A model generated the notes under the pieces. That model was not told where the DNA came from and ran no database searches. It saw only the letters and a program-made list of their open reading frames with translations. Below are positions 8,693 through 16,926 of a DNA stretch of 64,000 nucleotides, piece by piece. Position 1 is the first letter of the stretch; every line of letters starts with the position of its first letter. Source of the stretch: CAZRXG01 sp964603985 (GTDB lineage: Bacteria > Chloroflexota > Anaerolineae > Aggregatilineales > UBA3940); contig CAZRXG010000022.1 of the NCBI GenBank assembly GCA_964603985.1, forward strand, positions 3,522 to 67,521, written 5' to 3'. The position numbers and the translations under genes were made by a program.

Positions 8693-10444
8693 ATGAGCGA
8701 ATTACCTTCGATACCCGGCAACAATTTTAGCGCATCTCCCCGCCGCGCGGGGCGTTTGCGCTGGCAGGTAATCGTCCTGGTGATCGGGCTTGTGATGATC
8801 GTCGGCGCGGTGCTGTTCATGCTGTCTGGGGGCGAGGGACAGCTTGACGCGCCGCCCATCAAGCCCATCGAGACGCAGACCTACAGCGAAGCCGTCGTCG
8901 GCGAGCCTGCGTTGGTCAACCCCCTTCTGGCCTCCTCTCAAGTGGATCGCGAGCTGTCGGCGCTCGTCTTTTCCGGCCTGGCGCGCGTGAACCGCTTCGG
9001 GGAGCCGGCCCCCGACCTGGCCGAAAGCTGGGATGTCAGCTCCGACGGGCTGACCTACACCTTTCACCTGCGCTCCGGGGTGACCTGGCACGACGGGACG
9101 CCCTTCACCGCCGCTGACGTGGCTTTCACCATGAGCCTGCTGCGCGACCCGGATTATCCCGGCCCCGCCGACCTGGGCGCTTTCTGGCGCACGGTCGAAA
9201 CTTACGAGGTCGATGCGTCAACCGTTCGCTTCGTGCTGACCCAGCCGCTGGCCGCCTTCCCCGAATACGCCGGTATCGGCATCCTGCCCGCTCATGTGCT
9301 GTCCGGGATCAACCCCGCCGACCTGCCCGCCGATCCCTTCAACCTGGCCCCGATTGGCACCGGACGCCTTCAGTGGGTCGGGTTAGAGGAGCAGAAAAGC
9401 GTCACCATCGTCCGTCTGGCTCCCTACGCAAACTTCTATGACCCTGAGCGCCGTGTCAGCCTCGACGAGATCGACCTGCACTACTATGCGGACGCCGACA
9501 AAGCGTTCCGCGCCCTCGGCTCCGATGTTCAGGCCTTCGGCGGCCTGACCGCCGCGCAGCTCAACGCCGCGCTCTCCAGCCCTGAGCTTAACATTTACAC
9601 CGCCCGGCTCCCGGTTTACGCCGCCGTTATCTTCAACCAGCAGGCCACGGCCCGCCTGCCCTTTTTCCAGGAGGAGGAGGTGCGCCGCGCCCTGGCCCTC
9701 GGCCTCGACCGGCACGGCATCGTCGAGCAGGTTTTGCCCCGCCAGGCGCTGCCCGCCGACTCTCCCATGCTGCCCGGCACCTGGGCCTACGACCCGGCCC
9801 TTGAGCCGCTTCCCTACGACCCCGGCCAGGCCGACCAGCTTTTGACCCAGGTCGGTTGGGTGCTCCAGGGCGATGTGCGATCCCGTGAGGGTGTGCCGCT
9901 TGCCTTCACCCTGCTGGTCAGCGACCGCCCGGCCGATAAGCAGATCGGGCAGGCAGTCGTCGATGGGTGGCGTGCCCTGGGCGTGGACGTCACGCTCCAG
10001 ACGCTCAGTTCCGCCGATCTGCTCGACCGCCTGCAAGGCCCGCCGGTTGCCGAAGCAGGCCGCGATTTTGACGCGGTGCTGGTCGAGTTCAGCCAGGGCC
10101 GTCTGGCCGACCCCGATCCCTATCCCTTCTGGCACGAGTCGCAGTTCGAGGATGGGCAGAACTTCGGTGGAGTCGCCGACCACGACATCAGCCGGGCGCT
10201 GGAGATCGCCCGTAAGGACCCCAACGGTGTCCGCCGCGCCGAACTTTACCGCAGCTTCCAGACCTGGTTTGCCGAGCGGGCGGTCGCCATTTTGCTGTAC
10301 AATCCGGTCTATCACTATGCGACCAGTTGTCAGGTGCAGGGTATTCAGCTTGTGATCCTGGCCGATCCGGGCGACCGCTTTCGCAACATGCACGAGTGGC
10401 GGATACTGTCGCCCGACGAAGCCCGGCAGATCTGTGCCGAGTGA
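8693..10444 (+). CDS. ABC transporter substrate-binding protein, family 5 (oligopeptide/nickel type)
   Basis: 583 residues. An N-terminal membrane anchor (about 25-45: VIVLVIGLVMIVGAVLFML) lacks a lipobox cysteine. The SBP_bac_5 fold follows: NPLLASSQVDRELSALVFSGL, LAESWDVSSDGLTYTFHLR, WHDGTPFTAADVAFTMSLL. The family binds peptides or nickel complexes outside the cell and delivers them to a Dpp/Opp permease. No permease or ATPase gene is next to it, so it either serves a distant transporter or has another role. The start follows secG by about 120 bases. Confidence 0.88.
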   Translation: MSELPSIPGNNFSASPRRAGRLRWQVIVLVIGLVMIVGAVLFMLSGGEGQLDAPPIKPIETQTYSEAVVGEPALVNPLLASSQVDRELSALVFSGLARVNRFGEPAPDLAESWDVSSDGLTYTFHLRSGVTWHDGTPFTAADVAFTMSLLRDPDYPGPADLGAFWRTVETYEVDASTVRFVLTQPLAAFPEYAGIGILPAHVLSGINPADLPADPFNLAPIGTGRLQWVGLEEQKSVTIVRLAPYANFYDPERRVSLDEIDLHYYADADKAFRALGSDVQAFGGLTAAQLNAALSSPELNIYTARLPVYAAVIFNQQATARLPFFQEEEVRRALALGLDRHGIVEQVLPRQALPADSPMLPGTWAYDPALEPLPYDPGQADQLLTQVGWVLQGDVRSREGVPLAFTLLVSDRPADKQIGQAVVDGWRALGVDVTLQTLSSADLLDRLQGPPVAEAGRDFDAVLVEFSQGRLADPDPYPFWHESQFEDGQNFGGVADHDISRALEIARKDPNGVRRAELYRSFQTWFAERAVAILLYNPVYHYATSCQVQGIQLVILADPGDRFRNMHEWRILSPDEARQICAE

Positions 10445-10625
10445 TGCCTCCGCCGGGCAACCTGACCCGCGTTGCTCCAATTTTTGTCCGCTGCTAGAAT
10501 TGGACACGGGAGCACCCACACGGTCGAGTGTGAAATACGTGGTGGCTGCAACCACCGGAACGGACCGGGGCAAACATTCAGTCTGTATTTCATGGGTATA
10601 AGACCCTATATATCGCAGTCCCTGG

Positions 10626-10650
10626 GTCCCGTATACTGGAGATATGGGAC
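10626..10650 (+). repeat. Hairpin in the leader of the RecA-fold gene
   Basis: GTCCCGTAT (10626-10634) pairs with ATATGGGAC (10642-10650) with one wobble. It overlaps a possible -10 (TATACT, 10632-10637) and lies 43 bases before the next CDS, so it may be an operator or an RNA element. The rest of the 248-base gap 10445-10692 shows no gene. Confidence 0.4.
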
Positions 10651-10692
10651 ATGTAGAGTCTCGACGGCGTAACTGCCGAGAGGAACAGTGAT

Positions 10693-11784
10693 ATGGCTGA
10701 GTTGAACAAAACTGAACAACAGGAGGATACAACAGACTCTCGCTTGCGCGGTGCCCACGTACCTCATACCCTGACGCAGGTGCTGAACGAGGCTAACGAG
10801 GCCATTGTGCGGGGCGATCTGTCAAGCTTTATCCCTATCCCCACCAGCTTCGATCCTCTCGACGCTGCCATCGGTGGGGGCTTGCAGCGTGGTGAGCTTG
10901 TCTTGTTGGGAGGGGCGCAGGGGATCGGCAAGACCATCACAGCCCTCCAGATGGCCCGCAACGTTGCCAAAACGGGCAACATGTATTCCTTTTTCCTCTC
11001 CTACGAGCACACCGAAGCTCACCTGATGAACCGCCTGATTTGCCTGGAAAGCGTCAACCCGCCGGAGATGACGACCACCCAGGGCCTGCGCATGAAAGAC
11101 CTGCAGGACATTATCGTCTCCAAGCGGGCGCGCAAGTACCTGGGCGGGGATGGCAGCGGCTCGCTGCGCGGCATCCTGCGCGAGAACGAGAAGACCTCGC
11201 CCGCGCTGGCCCGCATGGCGGCATACTCCGACCGGATGATCCTGCTCAAAGCCAGCCCCGCCGTTACCACCCTGTCCTCCATTCGCGACATGACCGCCAG
11301 ACTCGTCCAGGCCACCAACGGCAATGTCGTCGTTTTCGTCGATTACCTGCAAAAGGTTGCCATCTACCCTGAGAAGGCTATGGACGAAAACGACAAGGTA
11401 ACCATCGTCGTCGAAGGGCTGAAGGACATCGCTCTCTCGCTGAACGTGCCGGTGTTCGCGATTGTGGCCTCCGACCGCGAGGGTCTGAAGGCGAAGCGGC
11501 TGCACCTCTTCCACCTGCGGGGCAGCTCTGCCCTGGACTACGAGTGCGACATCGCCGTCATCATGAACAACAAGTACAAGATCCTGTCCAAGGATCACGT
11601 CGCCTTCAACCCCTACCAGGCTCGCCAGTTCCGCGAGTGGGTGGTCTTCACCATCGAGAAGAACCGCGCCGGGCGGGCCTTCATCGACGTTGAGTTTCAC
11701 CTGCACGCGCCTTACTTCTGCTTCGACCCGCATGGGCAGTTGGTCCAGCAGCAGTTGATCGACGACAAGATCATTGAAGCCTGA
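10693..11784 (+). CDS. DnaB C-terminal-like (RecA-fold) ATPase
   Basis: 363 residues with the DnaB/SF4 helicase core only. Walker A is GGAQGIGKT (about 73-81), Walker B VVVFVDYLQ (about 214-222), with a downstream SDREG sensor region and IEKNRAGRAF, the position of the arginine finger. The N-terminal primase-interacting domain of replicative DnaB is absent, replaced by about 55 residues of charged sequence. Stand-alone DnaB-like ATPases may act on DNA or in regulation. It stands alone between envelope genes. Confidence 0.8.
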   Translation: MAELNKTEQQEDTTDSRLRGAHVPHTLTQVLNEANEAIVRGDLSSFIPIPTSFDPLDAAIGGGLQRGELVLLGGAQGIGKTITALQMARNVAKTGNMYSFFLSYEHTEAHLMNRLICLESVNPPEMTTTQGLRMKDLQDIIVSKRARKYLGGDGSGSLRGILRENEKTSPALARMAAYSDRMILLKASPAVTTLSSIRDMTARLVQATNGNVVVFVDYLQKVAIYPEKAMDENDKVTIVVEGLKDIALSLNVPVFAIVASDREGLKAKRLHLFHLRGSSALDYECDIAVIMNNKYKILSKDHVAFNPYQARQFREWVVFTIEKNRAGRAFIDVEFHLHAPYFCFDPHGQLVQQQLIDDKIIEA

Positions 11785-11812
11785 GTGGAGGGTATTCCGG
11801 TTCGCGTCCACT

Positions 11813-11841
11813 TTGTGATTCCTCTTGCCGGTCGCTATAAT
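11813..11841 (+). promoter_or_regulatory. Promoter of the TPT-linker protein gene
   Basis: TTGTGA (11813-11818), a 17-base spacer and TATAAT (11836-11841); the predicted transcript starts at about 11848, inside the left arm of an inverted repeat. Confidence 0.72.
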
Positions 11842-11842
11842 C

Positions 11843-11882
11843 CGCTTCCGCAGTCATCTGGTTGGTACTAAGTGCGGAAGCG
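11843..11882 (+). promoter_or_regulatory. Inverted repeat covering the ribosome-binding site
   Basis: CGCTTCCGCA (11843-11852) and TGCGGAAGCG (11873-11882) form a perfect 10-bp stem with a 20-base loop. The right arm includes GGAAG, the only Shine-Dalgarno-like sequence before the ATG at 11888. It could block translation as RNA, or act as a DNA operator. Confidence 0.6.
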
Positions 11883-11887
11883 TGTTT

Positions 11888-12643
11888 ATGTCTGAAGACC
11901 GTGACGGCCGTCTATCTATCCCGCTTCCTCTGGCCCTCAGTGGGGGAGGCTTCGCCCTGGGGTGTTTGCTGGTAGGCGTGACCCTTTATCTCCTGCTGGC
12001 CCCTGGGCCTGCTGGTCGCGAACCCGCCTCCCCGACGCTGCCCCCCGTCAACCGGACGCTTGTCTTCCCTACGGCCACCGTGGCCCCCGCCGACGAGCCA
12101 TCTCCGACGGCGGAGACGCAGCAGGAGCCAACCGCTCTCCCTGCCGAGCAGTCGACGCCCACCACCGGGGCTGAGCCAGAGGCGACCGACACACCGGCCC
12201 CGACCGATCAACCTGCCACCAACCCACCCAACCCGACCGACACGCCGCCCCCGACGGCCACGCCGACGGAATCGTCCTCATCCTCGCCGGTTTCCGGCCT
12301 GACCAACGTCAAATTTTGGGTCGATAATCCCGTCGTCGGCGCGAATGAGCGCATCTCGTTCAACTTCTCGGTTACCAACGGGGGCTTTGAAGACATCACG
12401 TTCGGTCTTCTGGGGGTGGTGGTGCTGGACGCCGCCGGCAACAACGTCCACTTTCACACTAGTTGGACGCAGTGGATTCTGGAGCCGGGCAAAACGGTCA
12501 ACTGGAACGACGGTGTCGCCATCGGCACGCCCGGCACCTACCAGCTTCGTCTGAGCGCCTGTGTCTCCCACATCGACCAGTGCAACGCGGGCTCCGGCGA
12601 GTGGATGTACCTGGCCGATCCCGTCTCCATCACCGTCAACTGA
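11888..12643 (+). CDS. Membrane-anchored protein with Thr/Pro-rich linker and beta-sandwich domain
   Basis: 251 residues from the ATG at 11888; the TTG at 11825 lies inside the promoter and is rejected. One membrane span (about 15-38: GGGFALGCLLVGVTLYLLL), a low-complexity Thr/Pro/Glu linker (about 45-140), then a C-terminal beta domain (about 147-251) resembling CARDB/intracellular-proteinase-inhibitor-like folds: NVKFWVDNPVVGANERISFN and GTYQLRLSACVSHIDQC. It is an envelope protein of unknown ligand. Such TPT linkers are common in Chloroflexota surface proteins. Confidence 0.75.
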   Translation: MSEDRDGRLSIPLPLALSGGGFALGCLLVGVTLYLLLAPGPAGREPASPTLPPVNRTLVFPTATVAPADEPSPTAETQQEPTALPAEQSTPTTGAEPEATDTPAPTDQPATNPPNPTDTPPPTATPTESSSSSPVSGLTNVKFWVDNPVVGANERISFNFSVTNGGFEDITFGLLGVVVLDAAGNNVHFHTSWTQWILEPGKTVNWNDGVAIGTPGTYQLRLSACVSHIDQCNAGSGEWMYLADPVSITVN

Positions 12644-12735
12644 GAGCCGGGTCTCGCCACGTGTCATCCCCTCGGCGTGTGCGGGCCAGTTGACAGCCCG
12701 GGCGATCTACTTCAGAATGGGGCCGTATCACGACA

Positions 12736-12741
12736 TATAAT
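12736..12741 (+). promoter_or_regulatory. -10 element upstream of the 12761 gene
   Basis: TATAAT 19 bases before the ATG; no good -35 at the usual spacing. Confidence 0.45.
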
Positions 12742-12760
12742 CTCGAATCGGAGTGGTCAG

Positions 12761-14074
12761 ATGCGGAAGCTTATTGGTCGCTTGATCGGCTTTGTCGTTT
12801 TTCTGTTTGCCTGTCTCTTCATTGGTCTGCTCGTGTTGGGGATCAGCACCGGCGCGGTCGACCTGCACAAGATCTTTCCCAACCTGCCGGAGCCGCCGGA
12901 GATCGACACCAGGGGACTGCCTCCCGTTGGCGTGTCGACCCCTGAGCTTCCCGGCGTCGAGCTGCCTGAGGAACTCCAGCCCGGCGAGGCGGTCCCTCTG
13001 CGTGGGAAGGTCACACGCCGCCCGCTGGTGGCCAGCATCCCCGCCCCACAGCAGCTTGTCACCGCCCCCCCGGTGCTCGGGACGAACATCTTCCTCGCCA
13101 TCCTGATGGCTCTGATCTTCGGCGTAACCTCGACTGTGCTGGGCAACATGCTGCGTGACGAGGAGCCTCGCATCCAGGCCTGGCTGAAGGCGGTGGGCAT
13201 CCAGAAGCTCGTGGCCTGGGTGGGCAAAGCCTTCAGTTGGACGCTTGGCGGTCGGGTCAAACAGGGGTGTCTCTCACTGCCGCTGGTTGCTCTCATTATC
13301 GCGCTCTATGGCATCATCTTTGCCACACTGGAAAGGGGCACGTCCATCCTCAGCCGCGAGGGCATCTTCCTGGCCGTGGCCATGGCCTTCAGCGTTGGTC
13401 TGGTCAGCTTCAGCGGCGACATCGCCCGCCGCGTCCTGGCGCGGCTGTGGCGGGAGAAATCACGCTTTAACCTTTACCCCGCCAACCTGTTCGTCGCTGT
13501 GCTGACGGTCGTGTTCTCACGCTTGCTGAATCTCTCCCCCGGCGTCGTTTTCGGCACGCCCGGCGGCGCGGATGTCGACATACCCGCCGCAAAACGGGAG
13601 CGGCGCGAGGTGATCCTCTCGTTTGCCACGCTGGTTGTGTTAGCTACGGTAGGCGGAATCGGCTGGTTCGTCAGCGGGTGGGTGCTCACCATGCTCGATG
13701 CTCCCATCGCGGAGCGTCTGGTCGACACGGTTGCGGGCATCCTCACCCCCGTCCAGAACACCGGTCTGATCCTGTTCATGGTTGCCCTGGAGACGCTCTT
13801 CTTCGAGTCGCTGCCGCTGGCCTATGGGACCGGGCGCACCATCTTCCGGTGGAACAAGGTTATCTGGGGAGTGATCTTCGTGCCCATTGCCTTCCTGTTC
13901 AACCACACTTTGCTCAATCCTCAGAGCGGCTTCCTCGATTCCTTCTTCGAGCCTAACGTCTACGTCCTGTGGGCCTTGATCTTCGCCCTGGTCGGCTTCA
14001 CTGCGGCCCTGTGGTTCTACTTCAACGTGCTTGACGACATGCTGCGTGAAGCGTTTGGCGTCGAATTACCCTGA
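12761..14074 (+). CDS. Polytopic membrane protein, unknown (FGLLP-motif-like)
   Basis: 437 residues from the ATG at 12761, which is preceded by GGAGTGG; the upstream in-frame extension overlaps the -10 and is rejected. One N-terminal span is followed by a Pro-rich external stretch (about 45-115), then about nine membrane segments. RLLNLSPGVVFGTPGG resembles the FGLLP-motif membrane proteins known from Actinobacteria. The proteins are uncharacterised. The external proline segment next to a TPT-linker protein suggests a shared envelope role. Confidence 0.7.
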   Translation: MRKLIGRLIGFVVFLFACLFIGLLVLGISTGAVDLHKIFPNLPEPPEIDTRGLPPVGVSTPELPGVELPEELQPGEAVPLRGKVTRRPLVASIPAPQQLVTAPPVLGTNIFLAILMALIFGVTSTVLGNMLRDEEPRIQAWLKAVGIQKLVAWVGKAFSWTLGGRVKQGCLSLPLVALIIALYGIIFATLERGTSILSREGIFLAVAMAFSVGLVSFSGDIARRVLARLWREKSRFNLYPANLFVAVLTVVFSRLLNLSPGVVFGTPGGADVDIPAAKRERREVILSFATLVVLATVGGIGWFVSGWVLTMLDAPIAERLVDTVAGILTPVQNTGLILFMVALETLFFESLPLAYGTGRTIFRWNKVIWGVIFVPIAFLFNHTLLNPQSGFLDSFFEPNVYVLWALIFALVGFTAALWFYFNVLDDMLREAFGVELP

Positions 14075-14200
14075 TCGATCTTGCCCTACGGGGCCGTTGA
14101 TGCACTGAGCGCAGCAGTGGCGTGGGCTTCGGTAGCCAAAATGGGAAATTAGCTTACAATTAGGGGGGATTGCTGCGACCAGTGAAGGGACACTTTTCGA

Positions 14201-16012
14201 ATGGCGGACACATCATTATCGGGCGAGCAAAAGATCACGGCTGAGCTGGCGAACGCCCGCCAGACTCTCGAACTCCTCAAGAGCCAGCTTCGTGCCAATG
14301 TCGTCGAACAGGACTACTGGATGGCGCGGCTGAGCGACCTCGGCCAGCTCCTGGCGACCATCGTCGAAGAACGCAGCGCCAGCGACCAGCAGCGGCGGCT
14401 GGCAGCCTTGTACGAGGTCAGCAAGGTGCTCGGCTCCTCCCTCGACCTCGGCCAGGTGCTCAACCAGGTAATGGATGCCATCATCCGGCTGACGGGTGCG
14501 GAGCGTGGCTTCCTGATGCTGTTTGATGACCAGGGCGAGCTTGAGGTCAAGGCGGCCCGCAACATGGCCCGGGAGACGCTCGAAGAGGAAGAATTTGCCA
14601 TCAGCCGGAGCGTCATCCGCACGGTGGCCGAAACCGGCGAACAGGTTGTCACCACCAACGCCGCCGAAGACCCGCGCTTTGCCACCCAGTCGAGTGTGGT
14701 CGCCCACCACCTCCGCTCGATTCAGTGTGTTCCTCTTCGTGCGCGGGGCAAGATCATAGGCGTCATTTACGTCGACAACCGCATCCGTACCGGCGTGTTT
14801 GACGAGGCCGACCTCGAAATGCTGTCCACGTTTGCTGCACAAGCGGCCATTGCCATTGAGAACGCGCGCCTGTTTACCATGACCGACGAAGCCCTCGCCG
14901 CCCGTGTCGAAGAACTCTCCATGATGCAGGAGATCGACCGGCAACTGAACGAGACCCTGGACTTCGGTAAGGTGATGGGCCTCACCCTGGATTGGGCTGT
15001 CCGCGTCGCCGAGGCCGACAACGGCGCTATTGGCTTCATCGACCTCGAAGAGGGCGAGGTTCGCGTCGTCGCCCGGCATGGCGAGACCCCGGCGGGGGTG
15101 ACTTCTATTCTATCAGACGGCCAGATGTCCGAGCGGAACGGCAGCCTGACCGTTCCCATCCAGCGCGAGGGGCGCGCGATCGGCGTCATCGCGCTGGACC
15201 GCAGCGATAAACGCCCCTTCAGCCCGGAGGCACACGCTTTTGTGCTGCGTCTCGCCGATCACGCTGCCATCTCCATCGAAAACACCCAGCTCTACGAGGC
15301 GGTCAAGCGTGCCAACGACGCCAAGAGCGAGTTTGTCTCTGTCATCACGCACGAGCTTCGCGTCCCAATGACCGCCATCAAGGGCTACACCGAAATGATC
15401 GCCATGACCGCGACCGGCCTCCCCGACCAGCAGAGAGGCTTTCTGGACATCATCAGCGGCAACATCGAACGGATGAGTATCCTGGTCAGCGACCTGAGCG
15501 ACGTTTCTCGTATCGAGACCGGTCGCCTGAAGCTTGAAGTCGAAGATAAAGTGATTGTCCGTCGAGTGCTTGACGACATCCTGCCCTCTTTGCAAACCGA
15601 GATCGAGGGGCGCAAGCACAAGTTCGTTGTTGACTTCCCGGACGACCTGCCGACGGTGCAGGTTGACCCTCACCGGCTGGGCCAGATCTTGACCAACCTG
15701 ATCAGCAACGCTTACAAATACACGCCCAATGGGGGAACGCTCACTGTGCGGGCGCGGGAGGAAGACGGATTCGTATATTGTGAAGTCGCCGATACCGGCG
15801 TCGGGATGACACCGGAGGAATTGGAGAACCTCTTTACAAAGTTCTGGCGCGCGGAGGACGCCCATGTGCGTGAGCAAACGGGGACGGGCCTGGGGCTTGT
15901 GATCGCCAAGAATCTGGTTGAGTTGCAGGGCGGCGAGATGACGGTCAGGAGCAAGAAGGGGGAGGGGACAACCTTTACCTTTACGATCCCGGCGACGCCC
16001 AAAGAGGGATGA
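14201..16012 (+). CDS. GAF-GAF sensor histidine kinase
   Basis: 603 residues, cytoplasmic (no membrane span). An N-terminal coiled coil (about 5-50) precedes GAF domain 1 (about 62-225) and GAF domain 2 (about 245-365). The HisKA domain has the phospho-acceptor H384 in THELRVPMTA. The HATPase domain has an N box (NLISNAYKYTPNG), G1 DTGVGM and G2 GTGLGL. It would sense a small molecule and phosphorylate a response regulator, but none is adjacent, so it is an orphan. A possible TACAAT -10 lies at 14155. Confidence 0.93.
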   Translation: MADTSLSGEQKITAELANARQTLELLKSQLRANVVEQDYWMARLSDLGQLLATIVEERSASDQQRRLAALYEVSKVLGSSLDLGQVLNQVMDAIIRLTGAERGFLMLFDDQGELEVKAARNMARETLEEEEFAISRSVIRTVAETGEQVVTTNAAEDPRFATQSSVVAHHLRSIQCVPLRARGKIIGVIYVDNRIRTGVFDEADLEMLSTFAAQAAIAIENARLFTMTDEALAARVEELSMMQEIDRQLNETLDFGKVMGLTLDWAVRVAEADNGAIGFIDLEEGEVRVVARHGETPAGVTSILSDGQMSERNGSLTVPIQREGRAIGVIALDRSDKRPFSPEAHAFVLRLADHAAISIENTQLYEAVKRANDAKSEFVSVITHELRVPMTAIKGYTEMIAMTATGLPDQQRGFLDIISGNIERMSILVSDLSDVSRIETGRLKLEVEDKVIVRRVLDDILPSLQTEIEGRKHKFVVDFPDDLPTVQVDPHRLGQILTNLISNAYKYTPNGGTLTVRAREEDGFVYCEVADTGVGMTPEELENLFTKFWRAEDAHVREQTGTGLGLVIAKNLVELQGGEMTVRSKKGEGTTFTFTIPATPKEG

Positions 16013-16015
16013 GGC

Positions 16016-16705
16016 ATGGCAAAGAAACGGCGCAAGACAAAGGGAAAACATCGCTTGTTAGTCTATTACCAGTTGGGGCAGCGCTGGCGAACTCCGCCGC
16101 TCCTGATTGCCTTCCTGGGTCTGGTGCTCCTGGCGATTGGCTGGATGGGGGATAAGGGCATTATCCAGGGCGGCAGCGCGGTTTTGTTGGACAGGCTGTG
16201 GTCCGGGCGGGCGTTCACCTTCTTGCTGATCGCCGCCAGCCTGATCATGTACGTCTTTGCCGTTGCCATGAGCCGCACCGGCTATGTCCATCCTCGCCCC
16301 AAAGCCTTGCGGGTCCGGGCGGGGCTGATGTCCCTTGATATTTCTTACCAGCGCATCAAACAAATCCGCCTGACAAGCGTGACGAATGAGTACCCACCCG
16401 ATGAACTGAAGGGCCGCGACTGGGCGCTGCTTGAGCCTCTTGCGGGGATGTCTTGCACTGCCGTCGATCTGACTTCCTGGCCCTGGCCCGGCGAGAAGGC
16501 ACTCCGGCGTCTCTGGAATAAGTTTTTGTTCGCCAGTGATGAAGGGGTGGGGCTGGTCTTCGTCATCGAGGAGCCGATGGTTCTCAACCAGCAGATCGAC
16601 AGTTACATCACTGCCCGTCAGGCGCGTAAGCAAAGTGCAACTCGCGGCTACGTAGATCCCATCGAGCGGGCGGCCCGGGCGCAGCGCCGCCAGGGTCCGC
16701 AGTAA
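16016..16705 (+). CDS. Two-span membrane protein, PH-like, unknown
   Basis: 229 residues. A very basic N-terminus (AKKRRKTKGKHR) precedes two membrane segments (about 24-42 and 60-82), then a cytoplasmic domain of about 140 residues. The domain's start (LRVRAGLMSLDISYQRIKQI) resembles bacterial PH (bPH2/YdbT-like) domains. It starts 3 bases after the histidine kinase stop codon and is surely cotranscribed, so a link with that kinase is possible. Function unknown. Confidence 0.7.
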   Translation: MAKKRRKTKGKHRLLVYYQLGQRWRTPPLLIAFLGLVLLAIGWMGDKGIIQGGSAVLLDRLWSGRAFTFLLIAASLIMYVFAVAMSRTGYVHPRPKALRVRAGLMSLDISYQRIKQIRLTSVTNEYPPDELKGRDWALLEPLAGMSCTAVDLTSWPWPGEKALRRLWNKFLFASDEGVGLVFVIEEPMVLNQQIDSYITARQARKQSATRGYVDPIERAARAQRRQGPQ

Positions 16706-16905
16706 GTCAGATTTCCCCGCGCACCCAAATCCTTCCTGAGTGCCCGCCCGCAAAGGGTGGGCAAGGCGTCTGTTGCAGAATCGCAGGGAATACGGCAATA
16801 TATCCGCCTTGCCGGGCGGCTGATCGGCCCCGGTGGTGTATTTGTTGTCGGCGCGTGTCGTGGCCGGAGACATTCAACAGGCCCGGTCTCAGACGGGAGG
16901 CACGC

Positions 16906-16926
16906 ATGCAACCTTTGATACCATGA
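16906..16926 (+). CDS. Six-codon leader ORF coupled to the next gene
   Basis: ATG-CAA-CCT-TTG-ATA-CCA-TGA is preceded by a good Shine-Dalgarno (GGGAGG at 16895-16900), and its TGA overlaps the ATG at 16923. The main gene has no Shine-Dalgarno of its own. This could be a translational-coupling cistron. Its short length makes chance possible. Confidence 0.35.
   Translation: MQPLIP

Noticed and set aside
10457..10485. Possible terminator after the oligopeptide-binding protein gene
   Set aside because: Only a 5-bp stem with the T run five bases away; too weak to list.
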